15,333 bases of DNA from Alphaproteobacteria bacterium (GTDB lineage: Bacteria > Pseudomonadota > Alphaproteobacteria > UBA2136 > UBA6156). The notes below the pieces were generated by a model. The model was not told where the DNA came from and searched no databases. It worked only from the letters and a program-made list of their open reading frames with translations. The translations under genes and the position numbers were made by a program. Positions within the stretch are counted from its first letter, which is position 1, and each line of letters opens with the position of its first letter. Below are positions 8,222 to 14,291 of the stretch, piece by piece. The DNA is taken from the NCBI GenBank assembly GCA_027489415.1, contig JAIXZU010000100.1, forward strand, positions 1 through 15,333. Direction: 5' to 3'.

Positions 8222-8283
8222 CAAATAGGGTAGCAGCGCCCCATGGTCAAGTTCATAACAGGCGGAAAAAGTGAAATAATCAA
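8222..8283 (-). promoter_or_regulatory. Possible internal promoters ahead of the Wzc-like gene
   Basis: On the minus strand two overlapping sigma70-like arrangements are visible: TTGATT (8283-8278), 17 nt, TGTTAT (8260-8255); and TTGACC (8250-8245), 17 nt, TATTTG (8227-8222). The -35 boxes are good and the -10 boxes only fair. Either would place a transcript start 30-65 nt ahead of the ATG at 8184 and downstream of the hairpin at 8301-8320. This would allow the kinase and following genes to be transcribed apart from the outer-membrane genes. Confidence 0.35.
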
Positions 8284-8300
8284 GCCCGTAATGCAAACAA

Positions 8301-8320
8301 TGCCCCGTAATAACGGGGCA
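8301..8320 (-). terminator. Hairpin after the export lipoprotein gene (weak terminator or processing site)
   Basis: TGCCCCGT and ACGGGGCA are perfect 8-bp arms around a 4-nt loop, 27 nt after the stop of the export gene. On the minus strand the sequence after the stem is TTGTTTGCATT, only partly T-rich, so termination is probably incomplete. It could protect the upstream mRNA 3' end and lower expression of the kinase relative to the outer-membrane proteins. Confidence 0.5.
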
Positions 8321-8347
8321 CTGTCAGGGAACATTCAGGCGTGTTGC

Positions 8348-9040
8348 TTAAAAGAAGCGCTCATCAACGCGCAGCACGTCACCGGGGAAGATGTACTCAT
8401 CCTCGCGCGCCCAAGCTTCCACATCAGGGGCGGAGGCCCGGCGGATCTTCACCTGCCCCGTCTTGGCACGAGTGGTGTAGCCACCGGCCAGCGCCACGGC
8501 GTTAATCACGGTCATGTCGTTGGCGTAGGGGTAGCTGCCCGGCTTGTTCACTTCACCCAGAATGAAGAAGGGGCGGAAGTTCAGCACTTCAATGTTCACA
8601 CGGGGGTTTTTCAGGTAACCGCCTTCTAAAACGGAGGTCAGCTTCTTTTCCAGCTCACGCGGGGTCAGACCACGCACAGGAATTTCACCCACCAGCGGCA
8701 TGGCAAGGCTGCCGGTGCTGTCAATTTCGAATTCACCGGAGAGGTCTTCTTCACCGAACACGGTCAACTTCACCTTGTCACCGGGCCCCAGCTGGCCGGG
8801 CGCAACAATCGCTTTCTTACCTTGGCTGGCGGCAAGGGCGGCAGCCGCTTGGGCTTCAACAGCCTTTTGCTGGGCTTGCCAGTTGGCGTCAACGGCGGCG
8901 CCACGAACGGGGATGGAGCTCGCATCCGTAATGCCCCCGGAGAAATCGCGGCCATCCGCACAAGCGGACATCGCAAATCCAATAGCCATCAAAACACCAA
9001 GGAGGGCTCCTCCCTGAATCCGTAAAAATGTTTTACGCAT
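8348..9040 (-). CDS. Short Wza-like polysaccharide export lipoprotein (OPX family)
   Basis: This 230-residue protein begins with a lipoprotein-type signal (basic MRKTFLR, hydrophobic 11-24, then MSAC with the likely lipidated Cys27). An Ala/Gln-rich stretch (48-78) leads to the export domain (about 83-155, LGPGDKVKLTVFGEEDLSGE) and one SLBB domain (about 157-230, FFILGEVNKPGSYPY). It ends DVLRVDERFF, without the extra domains and C-terminal amphipathic helix that let E. coli Wza (about 380 residues) form its own outer-membrane pore. It should therefore be a periplasmic ring between the Wzc-like protein and a separate barrel, plausibly the one encoded just upstream. ATG 9040 has a strong AAAGGAGGG site about 9 nt away. 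A 68-nt gap with a hairpin separates it from the barrel gene. Confidence 0.92.
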   Translation of the reverse strand: MRKTFLRIQGGALLGVLMAIGFAMSACADGRDFSGGITDASSIPVRGAAVDANWQAQQKAVEAQAAAALAASQGKKAIVAPGQLGPGDKVKLTVFGEEDLSGEFEIDSTGSLAMPLVGEIPVRGLTPRELEKKLTSVLEGGYLKNPRVNIEVLNFRPFFILGEVNKPGSYPYANDMTVINAVALAGGYTTRAKTGQVKIRRASAPDVEAWAREDEYIFPGDVLRVDERFF

Positions 9041-9065
9041 GGGGAAAAACCCTCCTTTATTCAGT

Positions 9066-9083
9066 GGCGGGGTTGCCCCCGCC
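9066..9083 (-). other. Hairpin just upstream of the export gene ribosome site
   Basis: GGCGGGG (9066-9072) and CCCCGCC (9077-9083) are perfect 7-bp arms with a 4-nt loop, in the 68-nt gap between the barrel gene and the export gene. In minus-strand RNA the stem ends 11 nt before the AAAGGAGGG ribosome site and has no T-run after it. It may stabilise or process the mRNA rather than end it. Confidence 0.45.
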
Positions 9084-9108
9084 GGTTTTAGGTATGTTAG
9101 TCAGTCAG

Positions 9109-10353
9109 TTAGTAAGTCGCGGTCAGCTTCAGCATCACAGCGTTACGGCCATAGTCGCCACCGGTCACGTTGCTGTCGCGGTCGCTGTAGGAGTAACCGA
9201 GGCCGGCTTTCAGGCAGCGGTTCATCCAGTAATCAACGCCAACACCAGCGCTCATGATGTCATCTTCACGCTGGAAGGCGGCAGCACCTTGGTATTCGTT
9301 GTTGGTGTAACCGGCGTTACCCTTCAGCAGGATGTCGCGGGTCAGCGCATGCTCAACCACAACGCGGTAATCGGTGCTCACGAAGCCGGAGGAACCGTTG
9401 AGGGTCGTTTCTTCAATCCCACGGTCAACACTGGCAATCACGCTGGTCAGGTCGGTCGCGTTCCAGGTAACCTTACCACCCCATACCGGCTCGGAAATTT
9501 CCGGACGCGCGGCGTTGGAGTACTTACGCTTGGCGGTACCCACAAACGCTTCACCCTTGGTCTTACCGGTCACGTCGAAGCTGGTACCGGCAACAACGGC
9601 TTGGCCGCGGTTGGTGCGGTTGTTGGTCTTGTTGTCGTAAACACGGTTGTCAACAACACCACGAACGAAACCTTCAAAGGTGTCGGTCAGGCGGTAGCCA
9701 AGGCGCAGGCTCTGGCTGTACTCGTTGCGGTCACGCACGGAGTTGTTGATGGCGGCACCGGTGGTGGAAGTCCCGTTGCTGAATTCCAGCATCTTAACTT
9801 CGCTGTCAAAGCGGGCGTTGGCCTTGCCAAGTCCACGGTAGGCACCAATGCGGGCGAGGGTCGTGTTGTACTTAACCGGTTCGCTCGGGCTGCCAATGGT
9901 GTTCGGGTCGCCGCGCTCTTCATGGTCTTCCGCGTAGGAAATACCACCACCGATGCTCGTGTCGCGCATCACGTCAACGCGGCCGTCGGTTGCAAGGGTG
10001 TAGTTCTCTTGGTTTTCGTCGTTGTTGTCGGCGTAACGGCGGGCGTCACCTTTCACAACGGCGTTCAGCGCGTGGCGGCTCCAGTTGCTGCGGGCGGCAA
10101 TTTCAGCCTTGGCGGTCGTGATGAAGTCGCTCTCTTCATTAGCCTCGGTGGCGTAAATGTTGTCGTTGTAGGTTTCTTGCAGTTCCACTTTGGGAATTAC
10201 AAGGAAGCTACCGGCACGCACGCCCAGCGGGGCGTGGTCAGCGGCAAGGCGCTCACCGGCGGCAACAACTTCGGTGTTGGCCTGTGCGTGGCTTGCTTGC
10301 GCAACCGCCACCAGTGCAAGGGTGGAAACACCCATGAGCATGTAGTTCTTCAT
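9109..10353 (-). CDS. Outer-membrane beta-barrel protein, BBP2_2-type
   Basis: This 414-residue protein has a Sec signal peptide (hydrophobic 6-20, likely cut after SHA at 23). The mature start has the hallmark of putative beta-barrel porin 2 proteins from alphaproteobacterial polysaccharide loci: IPKVELQETYNDNIYATE (53-70), then a D-I-T- segment and SNWSRHALNAVVKGDARRY (89-107). The rest alternates polar and aromatic residues in strand-like blocks separated by Asp/Asn/Gly turns, ending with an aromatic residue (LKLTATY), the usual signal for barrel assembly. It probably forms the outer-membrane passage for the polymer together with the short export lipoprotein encoded next. ATG 10353 has GAGG about 8 nt upstream. 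Several stops in all frames follow the gene. The pore role is inferred from context. Confidence 0.85.
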   Translation of the reverse strand: MKNYMLMGVSTLALVAVAQASHAQANTEVVAAGERLAADHAPLGVRAGSFLVIPKVELQETYNDNIYATEANEESDFITTAKAEIAARSNWSRHALNAVVKGDARRYADNNDENQENYTLATDGRVDVMRDTSIGGGISYAEDHEERGDPNTIGSPSEPVKYNTTLARIGAYRGLGKANARFDSEVKMLEFSNGTSTTGAAINNSVRDRNEYSQSLRLGYRLTDTFEGFVRGVVDNRVYDNKTNNRTNRGQAVVAGTSFDVTGKTKGEAFVGTAKRKYSNAARPEISEPVWGGKVTWNATDLTSVIASVDRGIEETTLNGSSGFVSTDYRVVVEHALTRDILLKGNAGYTNNEYQGAAAFQREDDIMSAGVGVDYWMNRCLKAGLGYSYSDRDSNVTGGDYGRNAVMLKLTATY

Positions 10354-10385
10354 CAGTATGCCTCTATTCTTATCTTATTCAAAAA

Positions 10386-10838
10386 TTACTGTTCTTCAAC
10401 CGGGGTGAAGGTCTCGGGGGCGGCCGGGCTCACGGAAGGGGTACCAGTACCACCAGTGGTGCCGTTCAGCTGGTTCGGGTTTTCGCCCGGTGCAGCACCG
10501 TCAATCCCGAAGTCAGCAGTCTCTTCCGGACCCGCTGCAGGAGAAATACCACCCGCCATCGCCATTTGCAGGGCCAGGTCGGCAATGCAGGGGGCGTTTT
10601 CAGGGTCGGCTTCCATGGCAGCCTTCAGAATGGCAAGGCGCTCGGCAGGGGTCTTGGCGGCTTGGGCCTTGGCCAGCAGGTCGGCGTTGAATTGCTGCTT
10701 AACGATACACACTTGGGCTTGCTTGCTGGTCGGTGCAGCGGGCGGGGCTTTGGTGGGGGTCTGCGCGTTGGCGAAACCAGCAACGGCCATAAGGGCAACT
10801 GTTGCAACGGTAGCACTGAAAGAAAGGTTAGACTTCAT
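10386..10838 (-). CDS. Small secreted protein of unknown function, first gene of the operon
   Basis: This 150-residue protein begins with a Sec signal peptide (MKSNLSF, hydrophobic 9-22, likely cut after GFANA at 25). A helical, Ala-rich middle (about 38-95) contains two cysteines (44, 84) that could form a disulfide in the periplasm. The tail (about 97-150) is rich in Pro, Gly, Thr and Glu and looks disordered. I do not recognise a named family. The helical middle, with ALKAAMEADPE-like spacing (LAILKAAMEADPE at 68-80), hints at a short TPR-like or helical-hairpin fold, but this is weak. It is the first gene after the main promoter, has an AGAAGGA ribosome site 9 nt upstream, and lies 32 nt before the barrel gene. 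A role in the outer-membrane export complex or its assembly is inference from position. Confidence 0.8.
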   Translation of the reverse strand: MKSNLSFSATVATVALMAVAGFANAQTPTKAPPAAPTSKQAQVCIVKQQFNADLLAKAQAAKTPAERLAILKAAMEADPENAPCIADLALQMAMAGGISPAAGPEETADFGIDGAAPGENPNQLNGTTGGTGTPSVSPAAPETFTPVEEQ

Positions 10839-10868
10839 GGTGGTGTATCCTTCTGGACCAGTTAGTGG

Positions 10869-10884
10869 TTAAGTCTTGACGTAA
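10869..10884. promoter_or_regulatory. Dyad element in the divergent promoter (candidate operator)
   Basis: TTAAGTCTTGACGTAA has two-fold symmetry of the form TTAnGTCnnGACnTAA, with 12 of 16 positions symmetric. It overlaps the TTGACG at 10876-10881, the best plus-strand -35-like box, and lies about 10-25 nt downstream of the expected minus-strand start site. A dimeric regulator bound here could affect both transcripts. No such regulator gene is in the window. Confidence 0.35.
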
Positions 10885-10899
10885 TCGTCTCCAGTAAGG

Positions 10900-10928
10900 T
10901 GTATAGGTAACTGCGAAGTCATTGTAAA
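10900..10928 (-). promoter_or_regulatory. Main sigma70-like promoter of the polysaccharide operon
   Basis: On the minus strand, TTTACA (10928-10923) and TATACA (10905-10900) are separated by exactly 17 nt. Both are close to consensus. The predicted start is near 10893, giving a leader of about 55 nt before the ATG at 10838. On the plus strand the same 99-bp region must also drive the divergent Wzy-type gene. The nearest candidate there, TTGACG (10876-10881) with TATAGG (10902-10907), has a 20-nt spacer and is weak. Confidence 0.6.
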
Positions 10929-10937
10929 GGGGTAACC

Positions 10938-13064
10938 ATGCGAATTGTATCCAAACTAGGCCCTGTAGCCACATTAATAACCATCTTTTTGTTTTCACTG
11001 ACCAACTTCGCTCTCATTGCGTTCTTTGGTGGCAATTTCAGCTTCGCTTTCAGCCTCGTGCCTTTAGCCGCTGCGCTTATTTGTTTGGGGGGTCTTGCAT
11101 TTCCGTCACGCCTCGTCGGTCACCCGCAGTCAAACCTGCTGCTGGCCTTGGTTTTTGCCCCTGTAGCCCTCACTTTGGCCTATGCGGGGCTGCAAGCCGT
11201 GCACATCCCGTCGCTGGCCTTTTTGGCGCATCCGGTCTGGCAGGTCTTAACCACCGCGCCCCATGCCGCCATTTCCCTCAGCCCCACCCTCACTTTGGCC
11301 CATCTATCCTATGCCTGCGGCTTGCTGGTATTGGCTTTGGCCGTGCTGCGCATCGCCCAGTCGCGGCCAGCCCTGCTTGTGGGCATTCTGGCCGCTCTGG
11401 TCACCGCCGCTGCCTTCTATGGCATCATCATTTTCGCGCAAGGTAACAACTGGGTGCTCTGGCTCCCAAAAACCAGCTATCTGGACGCTCTCTCCGCCAC
11501 CTTCATCAACCGTAACTCCTTTGCCACCTTGGCTGGCCTCGGCATTCTCGCCAATCTGGCCCTCGCTCTGCACCGCGTGGGGGAAATCTCCTCCCGCCTC
11601 AGCCCCTCCCAGCGCCTCCGTGCCTTCTGGCTCTTGGTACTGAAACCCGGCTGGCCATGGCTGGCCTTGGCCGTCGTCTGTTTCCTCGCACTGGTGCTCA
11701 CCCAGTCCCGCGCAGGTTTTGTCGCCACACTGGCCGGCACCGCAGTGTTACTGGGGAGCCTCTGTCTCGCCCGCCCACCGGCCCGTATCCCGCTGCTTGC
11801 CATCATCGGCACCCTCGGCCTCGCGTCTATCTTCGTGCTCGCCAGCGTCGGCGGCTCCCTCGGCGCACGGCTGAACAACGCGCAGGCGGACGTAACCGCC
11901 CGTCAGTCCATCTTCGCCCTCAGCCGCGAAATCATCAGCCAGTACCCCTTAACCGGCACCGGCCTCGGCACCTACCAGCAGGCCTACAACATGGCCGCGC
12001 AGCCGGAATACCTCTCCGAAGTAAACGGTACCGTCGAGCACGCCCACAACACCTATTACGAACTCGCCGTCGAACTCGGCCTGCCTGCCATGGCCCTGCT
12101 AGCCCTCGCGGTAATCACCGCCGCCTATATTCTGGTCTTCGGCCTGCAAACACGCCGCCGCGCTGTGGTCTGGCCCGCCCTCGGCCTCGCCACCATGGTG
12201 CTGGTCGGCAGCCATGCACTTGCGGACTTCAGCCTCTCCATCCCCGCTGTCGCCATCATGGCCATCACGCTCATCACGGTCGGCCTCGCCCAGTCACTCT
12301 CCGCAAGGAAGGACTCCCCCGAAACCACCCCCTCCAAAACCACGCCCATCCTCCTCGCAATCCTCGCCGTAGCACTCCTTCTGGTCAGCAGCTGGCAATC
12401 CCTCGCCAACTTCCACGAGTTCCGCGCGCAACCAACCCTCACCGCCATCTCCACAGTCGCGAAAAACACAACGGTGCCGGACATCCTCCGCGCCCGCAAA
12501 CACCTGGAAACCTGCCTCGCCCTCAACCCATGGCACCCCACCTGCGGCTTTGGCCTCGCCTACACCAACTTGATGCTCGCGCGCACCTTCGGCCTCAGCC
12601 AGAACTCCGACAACCGCGGCCTCGCCCTCGTGTACCTCAATATGTCGCGCAACCAGTACACGGAGTCCCTCGGCCTCGCCCCCGGCAGCAGCCGGGGCTG
12701 GTACCGGCTGGCTACTCTGGAGGACTACCTCGGCAACCGCCCCGCCGCCATCGCCGCTCTCACCAACTCGCTGCTGGTCGGCCCGGCCGAGGTCACCATC
12801 GCTGCCAGCCGTATGCCGCTCATGCTCACCTACCTGCCGGAATTGTCGGACGATGATAAACGGCTGTACACGGATCTCGCCCTCCGCACATGGCGCGGCT
12901 CCGTTTGGTCGGTCGCCCCCGTCCTCCGCGCCAACCCGTCCACACTGCCGGTTATGGCCGAGATCATCAAAAACGATCCCCCCAGCATCGAACGCTGGCG
13001 CACCAACATCGGCACGCCACTTCCGGAAGCAACTCCGGTTGCACCGGCGCCGGAAACTCGCTAG
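10938..13064 (+). CDS. O-antigen ligase/polymerase (Wzy-type) with C-terminal TPR-like domain
   Basis: This 708-residue inner-membrane protein has about a dozen helices up to residue 485. The signature region of the Wzy_C/O-antigen ligase family includes FINRNSFATLAGLG (189-202), LTQSRAG (254-260), YPLTGTGLGTYQQAY (336-350) and VEHAHNTYYELAVELG (366-381), where His368 and His370 sit in the periplasmic loop expected to be catalytic. After the last helix (about 469-485) a soluble periplasmic part (490-708) carries TPR-like helix pairs (ARKHLETCLALNPWHPTC; GWYRLATLEDYLGNRPAAI). It either polymerises flipped repeat units or ligates polymer to a lipid. Since no other Wzy candidate is visible, it likely serves the divergent operon. 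ATG 10938 has AAAGGGG about 6 nt upstream. Its 3' half is strongly biased to C-ending codons such as CTC and GCC. Polymerase versus ligase cannot be settled from sequence. Confidence 0.9.
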   Translation: MRIVSKLGPVATLITIFLFSLTNFALIAFFGGNFSFAFSLVPLAAALICLGGLAFPSRLVGHPQSNLLLALVFAPVALTLAYAGLQAVHIPSLAFLAHPVWQVLTTAPHAAISLSPTLTLAHLSYACGLLVLALAVLRIAQSRPALLVGILAALVTAAAFYGIIIFAQGNNWVLWLPKTSYLDALSATFINRNSFATLAGLGILANLALALHRVGEISSRLSPSQRLRAFWLLVLKPGWPWLALAVVCFLALVLTQSRAGFVATLAGTAVLLGSLCLARPPARIPLLAIIGTLGLASIFVLASVGGSLGARLNNAQADVTARQSIFALSREIISQYPLTGTGLGTYQQAYNMAAQPEYLSEVNGTVEHAHNTYYELAVELGLPAMALLALAVITAAYILVFGLQTRRRAVVWPALGLATMVLVGSHALADFSLSIPAVAIMAITLITVGLAQSLSARKDSPETTPSKTTPILLAILAVALLLVSSWQSLANFHEFRAQPTLTAISTVAKNTTVPDILRARKHLETCLALNPWHPTCGFGLAYTNLMLARTFGLSQNSDNRGLALVYLNMSRNQYTESLGLAPGSSRGWYRLATLEDYLGNRPAAIAALTNSLLVGPAEVTIAASRMPLMLTYLPELSDDDKRLYTDLALRTWRGSVWSVAPVLRANPSTLPVMAEIIKNDPPSIERWRTNIGTPLPEATPVAPAPETR

Positions 13065-13073
13065 GGTCACGCC

Positions 13074-13730
13074 ATGAACACGCAGGTCCTCGCGCAGCAA
13101 CGCGCCAATATGGTGGAAGGGCAACTCCGCCCGAATAAGGTCAACAACAAGCCGCTCTTGGCCCGCTTCCAGTCGGTCGCGCGGGAAGCCTACGTTCCCT
13201 CAGCGTCAACCGCGTATCTGGACCAACCGGCGTCCTTAGGGCAGGGGCGTGAAGCCTTCAGCCCGCTCGTCGCCGCGCGCCTCATCCAAAGCCTGAACCT
13301 GCAATCGGAGGACACCGTCCTCGTCGCCGCTGCAGGCACCGGCTACACCACCGCCATCATCGCCCCCCTGTGCCAAAGCGTGACGGCTGTGGAAGGGGAC
13401 GCCACCCTCGCGCAAACCGCCACCACCAACTTAGTCTCCCAAGGCTTCACCAACGTGCAGGTCGTCACCGCATGCCCCACACAGGGCCACAGCGCAGCGG
13501 CGCCCTATAGCGCGATGCTGATTGACGCTCCCTTCGCCGAAATGCAGACCGCATGGCTGGAACAACTTACTGAGGGCGGCCGCCTCGCAGGCGTGCGCGT
13601 GGGCGCGGACGGCATCCCCGAAGCCACCCTCTTCACCAAGCACGGCAACAGCCTGCTGGCGGAAGTCCTCTTCGAAACCAAAGGCACCGTCCACCCCGCC
13701 TTCACCACCACCGAAAAATTCGTCTTCTAA
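13074..13730 (+). CDS. PCMT-family methyltransferase (protein-L-isoaspartate O-methyltransferase-like)
   Basis: This 218-residue soluble protein matches the layout of the isoaspartyl methyltransferase family. It has RANMVEGQLRP (10-20) near the N-terminus, REAYVP (37-42), the GREAFSPLVAARLIQSLNL region (58-76), a SAM-binding segment VLVAAAGTGY (82-91), the acidic AVEGDATLA (105-113), APYSAMLIDAP (143-153) and QLTEGGRLAGV (164-174). Active enzymes usually have a glycine-rich VLE-G-GSGY-type motif; here alanines replace part of it, and the family's GAV-like motif reads IDAPFA. SAM binding or substrate choice may thus differ, or activity may be lost. ATG 13074 lies 9 nt after the Wzy-type gene with AGGG overlapping the intergenic gap, and the rhodanese follows after 3 nt. 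Similar proteins are common in alphaproteobacteria, often near tolC, which is not seen here. Confidence 0.8.
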   Translation: MNTQVLAQQRANMVEGQLRPNKVNNKPLLARFQSVAREAYVPSASTAYLDQPASLGQGREAFSPLVAARLIQSLNLQSEDTVLVAAAGTGYTTAIIAPLCQSVTAVEGDATLAQTATTNLVSQGFTNVQVVTACPTQGHSAAAPYSAMLIDAPFAEMQTAWLEQLTEGGRLAGVRVGADGIPEATLFTKHGNSLLAEVLFETKGTVHPAFTTTEKFVF

Positions 13731-13733
13731 ACC

Positions 13734-14066
13734 GTGCTGCCCTCGCTCACCGTCCAAGAACTCGCCGAAGCCCTCGCAGGCCCCGAAGCCCCCCAACTGC
13801 TGGACGTCCGCGAACCCCACGAAGTCGCCGCCGCAAGCCTGCCCAGCATCACGCACATCCCGCTGGGCCAGCTGGCCCATGCCCTCGCGGAAGGCACCAC
13901 GGGCCTCAACCCCACCCAGCCCGTCGCGGTCATCTGCCGCTCCGGCGGCCGCTCGGCCATGGCCACCCAAATCCTGCTTCAGGAAGGCTTTATCGCCGCT
14001 AACGTCACCGGCGGCATGCTCGCCTACCGCACGGAAATAGACCCCACCATCCCCCCAATCCTCTAA
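13734..14066 (+). CDS. Single-domain rhodanese-like protein
   Basis: This 110-residue cytoplasmic protein is one complete rhodanese domain: LLDVREPHEVAAASLP (22-37), HIPLGQLAHAL (41-51) and the active-site loop ICRSGGRSAMA (67-77). The catalytic Cys68 is followed by the six-residue loop typical of sulfurtransferases. The C-terminal NVTGGMLAY matches the usual final helix region. Such proteins move sulfane sulfur from thiosulfate or persulfides to acceptors; the acceptor is unknown. The start is GTG at 13734, 3 nt after the methyltransferase stop, so translation is probably coupled. No ATG lies in the right place to give a full domain. The gene ends 245 nt before the terminator at 14311-14336. 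Confidence 0.9.
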   Translation: MLPSLTVQELAEALAGPEAPQLLDVREPHEVAAASLPSITHIPLGQLAHALAEGTTGLNPTQPVAVICRSGGRSAMATQILLQEGFIAANVTGGMLAYRTEIDPTIPPIL

Positions 14067-14195
14067 AACAGCCGCCCCTCCGCAACCGCCTCGCTCAAGT
14101 AGCTCGGCAGCCCTCTCCATTAACCCCTTAACCCATTAACCCCTTAATCCTATTTTCCCCTTGCCAACTTCAAATTCCTCCCCCATCATTAAGAA
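14067..14195. other. Gap after the rhodanese gene with short repeats and a hairpin
   Basis: No coding frame is supported here. The segment contains four 8-bp direct repeats (14120-14151) and a hairpin (14184-14201). The sequence around them is pyrimidine-rich on the plus strand. A TTGCCA at 14161-14166 could serve as a -35 box, but no convincing -10 box follows at the right distance. Confidence 0.5.
14120..14151. repeat. Four tandem 8-bp repeats, consensus TTAACCCC
   Basis: The units read TTAACCCC, TTAACCCA, TTAACCCC and TTAATCCT in direct order without gaps. Seen as a 16-bp period, a 15-bp block (CCATTAACCCCTTAA) occurs exactly twice, at 14117-14131 and 14133-14147. It may be a slippage product or a multi-site binding region for a regulator. 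It is too short and regular for a CRISPR array. Confidence 0.75.
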
Positions 14196-14201
14196 ATGAT
14201 G
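14184..14201 (+). other. Small hairpin after the rhodanese gene
   Basis: CATCATT (14184-14190) and AATGATG (14195-14201) are perfect 7-bp arms around AAGA. The stem is AT-rich and lacks a clean T-run, so it is a poor terminator. The 3' arm contains both start codons of the possible leader ORF at 14196, so the stem could hide that start. Confidence 0.4.
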
Positions 14202-14291
14202 AATCAATTCGCCACCGTGTACACCATTAAGCTGGGTCAAACCCCGGCAGAATTCGCGTACCCATCTCCGTGGCGTCCCATCAGTTCTTAA
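14196..14291 (+). CDS. Possible 31-codon leader peptide ahead of the MFS gene
   Basis: A short frame begins ATG ATG at 14196 and encodes MMNQFATVYTIKLGQTPAEF and then AYPSPWRPISS before TAA at 14289-14291. It ends 19 nt before the intrinsic terminator stem and its stop codon lies inside a small hairpin, an arrangement like that of attenuator leader peptides. There is no good ribosome site, only a purine stretch AAGAA touching the start. I recognise no family. It may not be translated; the same bases also form the structured RNA described separately. Confidence 0.25.
   Translation: MMNQFATVYTIKLGQTPAEFAYPSPWRPISS

Noticed and set aside
9028..10872. Long plus-strand open frame (614 codons) opposite the export, barrel and small secreted genes
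   Set aside because: It lies antisense to three genes with signal peptides, ribosome sites and family motifs. Its product is a low-complexity Val/Gly/Ala-rich chain with no recognisable domain, as expected from the opposite strand of barrel-coding DNA.
11657..12856. Plus-strand open frame of 399 codons inside the Wzy-type gene
   Set aside because: It is a frame shift of the real gene. Its product is Arg/Pro/His-rich without domains, while the other frame gives a coherent membrane protein with family motifs.
13431..14120. Minus-strand open frame of 229 codons opposite the PCMT and rhodanese genes
   Set aside because: The product is Gly/Ala/Glu-rich with no motif, and both plus-strand genes are clear.
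14117..14151. CRISPR-like array
   Set aside because: Units of 8 or 15-16 bp with no unique spacers and no cas genes nearby do not fit a CRISPR array.
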